Below are positions 10,724-19,109 of a stretch of 49,937 nt of DNA, in pieces. How positions within the stretch are numbered: position 1 is the stretch's first letter; each line of letters opens with the position of its first letter. The notes beneath the pieces were generated by a model that ran no database searches, was not told the DNA's origin, and saw only the letters and a list, made by a program, of their open reading frames with translations. The stretch is taken from positions 1 through 49,937 of the forward strand of contig JAIVFH010000210.1 of the NCBI GenBank assembly GCA_025765595.1, in the 5' to 3' direction. The stretch is from Obelidium mucronatum (lineage: Eukaryota > Chytridiomycota > Chytridiomycetes > Chytridiales > Chytriomycetaceae). Position numbers and translations under genes: made by a program.

Positions 10724-11433
10724 TCCTCTTTTTTTTTGTTTACTTTATATACTTCTCCCAAAAAAGAAAACAAAAGAAAAAAAAAACGCCCTCAATCTTA
10801 TTTCTGACGTGTCAAATGACCTTCAACATTGGATTCTTGCTGAAACAGCCTCGGCACTTTCCATCTCAAGGATTCAGGTTGCGATGATGTCGAAGACTCC
10901 TTTCTGTGGACGAAAAAAAAAAAAAAAACGCCCCCCTGAAAAACAGTCATCAGCCCTCTCTCTCTTCAAGACCAAAAAAAAAAATTTTGCTTACCATGCA
11001 TCATGGATTGCCTTTTTTTCCCCCTACATTAATTAAGTACAAACTCGCCTCACTTTTGCACACCCATCAAGTTTGTATTACTTGCACAATGCTTTTTTTC
11101 ACAACGGCGACAACATTGCCGGACTTTATAAAAAAAAAATGAGCTGGGAACCAGTCCCTGGCAAGCTACTCAAGCAAGTGAATCTGCGAATCCGTAATAT
11201 ATATATATATAGTCAGACAAAGTTGAGCAAGTTTAGATATTCAACCAAGAGATGGATGGTCAACTAGTAGTCCTGGACTCTCTTTTTGCCACTGTCACAG
11301 TTATTTAAAACTTTAAAGACTTTGCATACAAAATTTCGATAAAAATATTTACATTGATTTAATTAAGATTGCAAAAAAAAGAGCTTGGGAGGGGGTGGGG
11401 GGGGGGGGGGGGGGGGGGGGGGGGGAAGGGGAT
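10724..11433. other. Intergenic, A/T homopolymer-rich
   Basis: No convincing gene is seen between the ATPase start and the TAF12 stop. The stretch holds A-runs of 8-15 bases, a short (TA)n tract near 11199-11211 and a long G-run at its end. Open frames here are short and low in complexity. Confidence 0.6.
11397..11425 (+). repeat. 29-base uninterrupted G run
   Basis: Twenty-nine consecutive G follow G5T, nine bases beyond the TAF12 stop. In the TAF12 transcript this would be a C29 tract at the very start of the 3' UTR. The exact length is unreliable in any assembly. Confidence 0.9.
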
Positions 11434-14400
11434 TCACAATGCAACAATGCCATCTGTTTGACTTGACTCCAAAACAGGAGCAACAGACTCTATCGAATCC
11501 AGCGAAACCGCCGCCGCCGCCTGCATCACCGGCCCATCATCAGTTACAATACCGCCAGCACCACCACCACTACGATCCGCAACTCCATTTTCACCTCCAC
11601 CACCTTGCTCCACAACCACATCCTCCTCCTTTCCTGCAACTTTCCGTGCATACGCAGCAGCAGCCGCTTCATTCGCCTCGCGTTCCAAAGCCTTCTGCCG
11701 CGCAATCGCCGCTTGGTCGTCTCTCATGGCGCGTCGAATCATGGCGGATCTGGCAGCGTGGTTCGCTGTGGGTCCGCGTTTCGGCATGGATTTAAATGTG
11801 AGTAACGAGGATTCGGATGTGGCGGTTGTTGTGGTGGTGGTGGTGGTGGTGGTTGTGGTTGGAATCCGGAGGTTCCAGCTTCGTTCTATTGTGTAAATCA
11901 TGTTATGACAACCAAGATTATTGAAAAGCAGAAAAAAGAAAGAGTAGAGGAGTAAAGCAAAAACGTAGGGGTGATGATAGGGAAAAACGCGTAGAACGCG
12001 AGGGAGTTGAGTTAAAAGTTACGTGATAAGTTCAAAAAGAATAGATTTAAAAAAAATGGGGGAAGTAGAAAAGAACCGCGTTTTTCTTAAAATACATACC
12101 TAACGGGAACTGAAAGTCCTTGATCTTGACAACTCCAGAATGCCGATGTTTCGCCATTTTACAAGCAAACTCAGTCACGTTATCGATAAAGTTGTCTGCG
12201 ATTTCATACAGAATCTAGAAAAAAAACACAATAACAAAATATTAGATTTTAAGAACCCAAAAAAAAACAAAAGCAAGAGAAAACTCGCATTTTCAACCGC
12301 CTGATCCAACTCCTCACCACCATCAATCTCTGCAACCAAATCCTTCAACCGCCTCTTCAACCGACTCTTCCCCCTTGCACCACCACGACCCCCACCACCA
12401 CCACCATCTCCCAACCCAACATTCCCACCAACAAGACCCCCCGCAGCACCATCTTCATCATCGTCATCCATCAACAGATTCAAACTCTCTTCCATAGTCA
12501 ATTTCGGAAGCTGCGGCGCCCGATTCGCAATGAACCCAAACACATTCGACGCCGGCCCAACAGCTGTGCCCCCCACAAAGGCTTCAGGCCCGCCAAACAG
12601 TTTCCGCGATTGTTGTGGTGACGCGCTGTGCATCATTGGTTGTGGGATCGTTGGTCTCAGTTGTTGTTGTTGTTGTTGTTGCTGCTGTTGGAGTTGGAGT
12701 TGTTGTTGTTGAAGAGCGTGTAGTGGTTGTTGTTGTTGTTGCTGTTGAGGTTGCGGCTGTTGGTGTTGCATTAAAAAGTTCCCCAATGGTGGATGCGCTT
12801 GTTGTTGTTGTTGTTGCTGCGGCGTTGGATGCTGTATTGCAGTTTGTGGAATACTCATTGACGGGTCGTTACCAATGGCGCCCGGCGTAGGCGCACCAAC
12901 AGCAGCAGGCGTCCCAACAGCAACAGGTGTCCCACCCATCCCGCCAATTCCCATCATACCGATTCCACCCTGTTGAGGCTGTTGAACTCCCGGTGCAACA
13001 CCACCTCCAACACCACCAGCTCCACTCATTTGCTGCAACTGACTCAACTTCATCCTTCCCACCACAATCTGCTGCTTCAACGTATTCACTGCATTCCTCG
13101 TCGCCAAAGACTCCTGCTCCGTCACAGTCTGCCCCGTATTGACTTTAAACATATGTTCGATTTGGACGATTTGCATTTGCGTGGCGAGTCGGTTCAGGAC
13201 GAGTGTGATGCGGTTGATTTCGGTTGAGTTTGGTTGATTGAGGGCTTCCATAATGTTTCGGAGACGGTTCACGAGGCCTTGGCGTTGTTCGATTAGTTGT
13301 TGTGGGGTTGGTGCGGTTTGGCCGTTGGGAAGCATTGGTACGCCACCGCCAACGGTGTTTGTGGTGGTGGTGGGGGCTGTGATTCCAGGGGTTGTTGGTA
13401 GGGGAGCTGGGGTACTTGCGGTGTTGTTGTTGCTGGGGCCAGGTGTTGGGGGGTTGAACATTGCGCCGGGAGTCGTGGGGTTCTCTGCGCCTGCTGGCGC
13501 TGGACTTGGCGCTGTGATTGCTCCGGGTGTTTGAGATTCCGAAGTAGGATTCGGTGTTGCCGTCGTTGTTGTAGTGTTGTTTTGCTGCATCGCCATGGCA
13601 GCCTGATTCTGTGAATTTTGGAGGAGTGCTAGGATTTGGGGAGTTAATCCGCCTCCACGCATGTTCTGCATACTTTGGGCAAAGGCTGGGTTCATGTTCA
13701 TTTGTTGGAGAAGTTGTTGCGCGTTTGCTGTCATGGCTGGATTCAATCCAGCAACCACGTTGGTTCCAGCACCACCAGCGGCAGCGGGATTTGCCGCTTG
13801 TGCCAGTTGGGCAGCTGCCTGTCTCGCTTGCAACAGTTGGAGCATGTTTAATCCTCCTACTCCTACTCCTCCAACTCCTCCTCCGGCACCAAGGTTTCCA
13901 GCCAAGTTTTGCATGTTTTGCATTGCTTGTATGGTCAGTAGTGGATTAATGTTTGCAGGTGTATTTGTGTTTGGAACACCAGCGGCAGCAGCGGCAGCAG
14001 CTGCAGCCGCCTGATTCCTTTGCTGCATTTGTAGCATAAGCATTTGCATCATCTGTGGATTCATTTGCGGCTGTGCCTGTGGCTGTTGTTGTTGCTGCTG
14101 GCCCTGTAGTTGTTGTTGTTGGGCCTGAAGCTGACTGAGCAGGTTGATTGTGTTTGGATTTTGCTGAATCTGTGGACTCGTCTGCGCGTTATTTGCGTTT
14201 GGATTCAACATGCGAGTGCGTTGTTGCTGGGCAAAGAGTCTTTTTTGCAGTGTTCAGCTTTAGAATAGTACATGATGCTTTTTAACGCAAAACCAAACAA
14301 CACTTACTGCGCCAGCATGGCATTGTTGATTGCGTTATTTGGATTATTTGTTTGTGGCAGCGCCGTTGTGGTTGATGCCGCTTCCTGAACGACGGGCGGG

Positions 14401-14474
14401 GTTATGTTGTTGTTTGCAGAGTTGTTGTTGACATTGGTGTTGTTTGCGGCTGAGGCGTTTCGCCGCCGACTCAT
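11434..14474 (-). CDS. TAF12: TFIID subunit 12 with giant Gln/Asn-rich N-terminus
   Basis: Four exons (14474-14308, 14239-12289, 12214-12100, 11885-11434) give about 894 residues, far longer than human TAF12. The TAF12 histone fold lies near residues 680-745: [16 protein letters not shown], then [32 protein letters not shown] and [10 protein letters not shown]. It aligns without gaps to human TAF12 across the splice sites. TAF12 pairs with TAF4 in TFIID and with Ada1 in SAGA. The N-terminal 650 residues are Q, N, P, G and A rich (poly-CAA/CAG) and are probably an intrinsically disordered activation region, as in yeast Taf12. The intron at 12288-12215 uses a GC donor. The tail after the histone fold has poly-Thr (GTT repeats on +) and Gly-rich parts. 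Confidence 0.93.
12215..12288 (-). other. GC-AG intron in TAF12
   Basis: The donor reads AAT|GCGAGT and the acceptor TCTAG|ATT. Joining them gives VEN-ILYEIAD, which matches the human VEE-MLLQIAD spacing residue for residue. No GT site gives the right frame. All other introns worked out in this window are GT-AG. Confidence 0.8.
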
Positions 14475-14600
14475 GTTGTTTTTTGCTTGGAAGAGAAGAG
14501 AGAACTGAACCGCTGGGATCAGCCAATGTATTTATTTTAAATATTTAAATATTTATTTAACAACTTAAACATTTTTTCCTTTTTCAACACCTTCCACCAA

Positions 14601-15198
14601 ATGAGCGCCGTTGGACTCCGCCGCAGCTTCGTGCGCTCTTTGTCGACGCGCGCATCGCCCGCCTCGCTCGCCGCCATCGAGACGCGCTGGGGAAAGCTGC
14701 CCGAGGCCGAGCAGGGCGCAATCGCCGACCGCCTCGCTGCCGCAGAGAAGGGCGACTGGAAGGCGCTGTCGCTGGACGAGAAGCGCGCCGGTGCGTGTGT
14801 GTGTGTGTGCGACGTTACACAGGGAGACTAACCCGCGGCGCTAAAAGCTTACTTTATTGCGTACGGCGCCCATGGCGCCCGCAACCCGAAGGACCCGAAT
14901 CTGACCAAGGCCGTGTTTGCGTGGTCGTCCGTGTTTATCGTGCTGGCCGGCGGCATGTACGCCTGGTGGGAAACCCGTGAGTGTTGCGACCTGTGACGGG
15001 CGATGATGGGTCATGATGAATCTTCTGATCTCACTCTCAATTCCCCAATTCACTTCCCAATTCTACTCTACAGAAAAGCCCGTCCTTCGTACAATGACTC
15101 CAGAGTGGAAGGCTGCCGAAGATGCTCGTGCCATCGAATTGCAACAGAACCCATTCCACGGTGCTTACGCTGCCGAACGCAAGAAGAACGGAAACTAA
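14601..15198 (+). CDS. Cytochrome c oxidase subunit 4 (yeast Cox5 family)
   Basis: Three exons (14601-14790, 14848-14976, 15074-15198) give 147 residues. The N-terminus, MSAVGLRRSFVRSLSTRAS, is Arg/Ser rich as a mitochondrial presequence should be. The body has IETRWGKLPEAEQGAIADRL, then AYGAHGARNPKDP and one transmembrane helix (VFAWSSVFIVLAGGMYAWW), then TMTPEWKAAEDARA, as in COX4/Cox5. The protein sits in the inner membrane as a structural and regulatory subunit of complex IV. Exons 1 and 2 are very GC-rich and use mostly C- or G-ending codons; exon 3 has ordinary composition. It is divergent from TAF12, with 126 bp between start codons. Confidence 0.92.
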
Positions 15199-15311
15199 AC
15201 TTTCTCCTTTTGTGCTATTGTTGTTGTTGTTGTTACCAAATACACTTTTATATTCTGTTTGTTCTATTTATTTTTCATTTTACTAATTTTTTTTTATTCA
15301 TCGAGAAAACG

Positions 15312-16143
15312 ATGGCCGACACATCGTCCAAAGGTGCACACACTGAACATTTGAGGGCAACCGAAACTTCTTGCTCTCCTTCTAACTCTTTCAGTTTTCC
15401 GTCTGTAGGCGGCGATTTGTTTGTTCAGACATACTACAAATACTATGACAGCCAGCGATATGTTCTACACAAACTATACAAGGACAATGCTGCTATTCTC
15501 TGGAACGGAAACGCATTCAACGGAATTGCTCCTTTCAAAGATTTCTATCTTTCTCTGCCATCAACAGGTGTCTTACGATTTCAACTTTCAACCTCTGTTT
15601 GAAACCTTGACGCTTAAGCTTTTTTTTTTTTTGGAAAGTCCATGAATACCATTCGTATGATGTTCAACCTTTGTTGGGTTAGTGGATCTAATCCTCGTAC
15701 CGCCGAAGGCTGTTTCATACCGCCGTAGGCGGTGTATTCCTTTTTTCTTTTGTTGCTTCTCTCACCGCCGACCACAAATGTTTTTTCCATACCTTTTTTT
15801 CCATGATCTTCTCTTTTTCTAAATTGAATTCCACTTTGGAAATAGTTGGGGAATCGAATATTCTCGTGTCAGTCTCAGGTAATCAACGCATTCTAATACC
15901 TGCCTTGTACTCACAACTCTCTCTGTCACCACCACGATAGGAAGCGTAAAACTCGGCGATAAACAACAATCGCGTCCCTTCAGCCAAACATTCGTTCTTA
16001 CTCCGGTCGTGGATGCAGAAGGGAAAAAGATTTGTTCGTGTTTTTTTTGTGTGTCAATACAGGCTTCTATCTCACTAAATTATTATCACATCGATAAAAA
16101 TATTATAGATCAAGTTGGTTCAGATACGTTTCGGTTTACGTAA
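15312..16143 (+). CDS. NXT1: mRNA export factor NXT/p15 (NTF2-like)
   Basis: Six exons (15312-15333, 15409-15567, 15639-15677, 15846-15878, 15941-16033, 16109-16143) give 126 residues, close to human NXT1. Diagnostic stretches are LYKDNAAILWNGNAFNG, FYLSLPST, YDVQPLLG, NILVSVSGSVK, FSQTFVLTP and the C-terminal YQVGSDTFRF. p15 forms a heterodimer with the NTF2-like domain of NXF1/Mex67 and carries mRNA through nuclear pores. Intron 1 (15334-15408) is 75 nt, a multiple of three with no stop, so an unspliced form would add 25 residues. Intron 3 contains two copies of a 20-bp-spaced hairpin unit. Confidence 0.9.
15701..15731 (+). repeat. Two C(GNA)G hairpin units in NXT intron 3
   Basis: CGCCGAAGGC at 15701 and CGCCGTAGGCG at 15721 start exactly 20 bp apart. 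A half unit (CGCCG) lies near 15766. They match the array in the RRP15 intron in core, spacing and loop variants. Confidence 0.85.
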
Positions 16144-16280
16144 AAAAAAATAGAATGAAACCCAAGAATTAATTCACCCATCCCGATTTGGCCACAACAA
16201 ATGTTTTTTATTTTTCAAAGCAAGAAACATCCCTTTTCCCTCTCAAAATATCACACTGGCTAGGCTGGGGAATCCATATC

Positions 16281-17041
16281 TTAGTGGTGACCGTGACCGT
16301 GAGCGTGGGGATCCTTCTGGTACTTGAGTCCACAGTAAGAACAAGCAATCGCTTGACCATCGTCCTATTTTTTTTTCCCCATGAGTTCCGCATTTAAAAT
16401 AAAACTTGGGACCCATCAAGAAAAAGGTAATTTACCAAGTTGAAGAAAACTCTAGGGTGTCCAAGAGCGCCACCGCCTTAATTCATTAATTGGTTTGTTT
16501 TTCGTCCAAATCCCCAATTGGAATATAATTTTGATCATTCAGTATCTCGTCTCGATGTGTCCCTTCCTCCCCCTTCTCACCTCCATTGCAAGATGCCTTT
16601 CGTCCAGCAACCAAAGTCACTGGCACAGCAGCAATAAGATCAATAGCAGCAACAGGATTTGGCTTGATTATTCATGATGTCGGATATAAATAGGAACATT
16701 TCGATGGAAACGTTTTAGACTTTCATGTACAGCCTCGCAGCCTCGGATCCAAAATAACAAAAAAGACTTTCTAAAAAAAACCTGAAGAGCCATATTTGTT
16801 TGCTCGAATCTAAAAATCCGGTGGGGTGTGAGCTCCAAATCCCCCTCTCCCATGCAAAAAAAAAAAGTCAAAATCACCTTGGTCCAGTTGTAGCAGAGAC
16901 CTTCTCCGCCTGACTCTTGCTCCATGTTTGGTCTCTGTTCAAAGACTGTGGAATCACACCTCGACTTGTTGTTGCTGTAGTGGTTGTTGCTGAAACAGCG
17001 GCGCTCAGAAACCGCTTTGATGAAGATCGAAGAGCCAACAT
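16281..17041 (-). CDS. NDUFS6: NADH dehydrogenase iron-sulfur protein 6 (complex I 13 kDa, NUMM type)
   Basis: Five exons (17041-16878, 16809-16782, 16662-16581, 16476-16436, 16364-16281) join to 132 residues. The first 35 residues (MLALRSSSKRFLSAAVSAT) form a mitochondrial presequence. The zinc-binding C-terminal domain is complete: ASCNGGGALGHPRVFFNL, then CSYCGLKYQKD and a terminal His-rich tail. These give the Cys/His ligands known for this accessory subunit of the complex I peripheral arm. Its presence implies that the organism has complex I. It is divergent from the DHHC gene with only 47 bp between start codons. Confidence 0.93.
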
Positions 17042-17088
17042 TTTTTTATTGATAGAAGAAATAAAATAAAAAACAATAATTTATTATA

Positions 17089-18257
17089 ATGGACTTTGAT
17101 ACATACATCCCACATCCACGATTAAACGGATTCACGTACCCTCCGCATCCTCGCCAGATCTTTCTGATACTATATGCCGTGTATGCAGCGGCAGTGTTTT
17201 TCACGCTCTCCGCAAGCGCTATTGTTCCGATGGAATCAACATCCACTCAGGTGGCACAAGTCGCGCTTTATTCTTGGATGATCGCATCTTTATTGTTTGT
17301 TGTTGTTTGCGGGGGTTTATTGACGTATTCGAATCCTGTGGATCCAAATGTGTTGGCTGTTTGGGAGTTGGAGGTTGAGGTTAATGTGGTCAAAGCGATA
17401 AGGCGAATGCTGGATGTGCTTTGGCAGAAACTGCTGGAAAATATTGTCTTGTTTGTAAAGCTCATGTGTGAGACTCTTTTTTTTTCCTTGGGCCCTGGAT
17501 GTTCTCGAAACTTAAACACTTTAGATTTGAAAACTCGTTGCACTGCCGATATTGTGATAAATGTGTTCCCCGACTAGATCATCATTGCTTTTATGTGAAT
17601 AATTGTATAGGGAAAGGGAACTATAAGTTGAGTTTTTTTTTTTTTTTTAAATTATTCAATACTCCCTTTCCTGGTATTTATTTCTTGTTTGGGGATAGGT
17701 TATATATTGCAAATCTTGTGGGTCTGTTTTTATTTTCCTCAAGCCATGCGGTAGTTTCTGTGGTATCTTGTGTGCTTTCAAGTCAAGGCAAATTGTCAGA
17801 AGTATGTGAGTTGGCAGTATTCAATCACGAATTTTTCATGTTTCTCCTCTCTCTCTCTCTCCGTATGTATATTTATCCGCCCTTTTTTTTCGCTCCCTCC
17901 GCCTCAGTAACACTGTACAGTCTCAGTATTGTAGCGTTTCAAGCAATTGTGGGTATATCGGGAACCCTCAGTTTCGGGCTTTGCATATTCATGGTCGATA
18001 TGCTCAGGCTACATGGTCTTTTATGTTGAGTACTTTTTTGTTTAAAACAAATACTCTATTTCGAATGTTCAAGTCATTTTTTTTTCATTTATTCATATCG
18101 CCGAATTTTTTTTGGATGTGGTACTTTAGACATGAAAGGAATGACGACATTGGAATACTCACAGCATTTGAAGGAGGTTTCAGAAAATCAAACAATGAGT
18201 ATTGATCAGATTCTATGTCCGTCGTCGAAACGGAAAAAGATTGTTGTTCCGATATAA
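17089..18257 (+). CDS. DHHC-type protein palmitoyltransferase
   Basis: Exons 17089-17379, 17403-17467, 17525-17626, 17699-17805, 17908-18024 and 18130-18257 give about 269 residues. Two transmembrane helices (about 25-47 and 58-80) precede NPVDPN. The Cys-rich domain reads [38 protein letters not shown] with the catalytic DHHC. Two more helices and the post-membrane GMTTLEY (TTxE) motif follow. The enzyme S-acylates substrate proteins at Golgi, ER or plasma membrane. The junction between exons 1 and 2 is unresolved: keeping the frame needs a 23-nt (or 29-nt) intron or a one-base error near 17380-17402. All other junctions are in phase. Confidence 0.87.
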
Positions 18258-19109
18258 TAAAAACCGAAATAAAAAAAGGTTTGTGACAGAATTAACGAAC
18301 GCCAAATTAGTCATTTAAAAAAACGATTTTATATTTGTATCAATATGCAATTTAGAATAAATAAAAGCTTAAACCGCCAGGAAGGCGGACGCGCCACAGT
18401 CGCGATGCGTGCTCGATCAGCGCATCGATTTTTCCATGCAAGATGGCTCTCTCGCTTGCAAAGGAAGCCTCTATTGCCGTCAGCCGACAGAGAAGTTCCC
18501 GGTTTGACGTGCAAAGTTCGGCGACCTCTGATCGCAAATTCCGGTTTTCGGTGGTAAGTTCGGCAAACCATTGATCGAAGATTCTGGTTTTCGGCAGTCA
18601 AATACGCTTCCATCTTGTGCATTTCAAGTCGAAAATGGCTGCCTTGGCCCTTGCTCCCTTTGGAGGTACCTCCTAGCCCTCTGCCAACGCCTCAACGCTT
18701 CCAGTAGGCGTGTTTGATTCATTAGACTTAGAATCTCAGGGAACCGACGCGGAAGTGCAGGCTATCCTTGCTGGTGTGCTTTCAAGCCAAAAAAAAGCTT
18801 GCCAAGGAGCCTCAAGTTTGGCGGCGAAATGATACTTTGGAATCAATCGTTCCTCATCCCATAGAAAAGCAGACTCCCCACCACCATAGGTGGCTGAGCT
18901 TGATTCCTAAGAATGAACGTGTCAGAAGGTGTATTATTTCAATGGTAATAATTCAGCTTTGCGGGAAGGGTTTGAAGTACAGTTCTGGTTTCAGGGGCTT
19001 AGCACGGGTGGAGTGTTTAGTATTTTAGGTAAACAAAGCAAAGTAAATAGCGCCCAATTTAGCCAGGTTTCATTTCAAAAAAACAAATGAAGCATTATTA
19101 CTTTATTCT
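18258..19109. other. Region of decayed gene fragments
   Basis: On the minus strand, 18360-18622 reads as coiled-coil-like sequence in two frames (ENQNLRS, then ENRNLRSEVAELCTSNRELL). The frame change lies between two imperfect tandem copies of about 44 bp. On the plus strand about 18675-18832 is an open stretch (DSLDLESQGTDAEVQAILAG) preceded by a TAG. No intact gene is supported and I recognise no family. Confidence 0.4.

Noticed and set aside
12530..13949. Several + strand ORFs rich in Val, Cys or Gly
   Set aside because: They are antisense shadows of the CAA/CAG-rich TAF12 exon.
17320..17345. tRNA B-box-like string (TTCGAATCC) in the DHHC gene
   Set aside because: No matching A box or cloverleaf is present, and the sequence encodes the conserved YSNPVDPN stretch.
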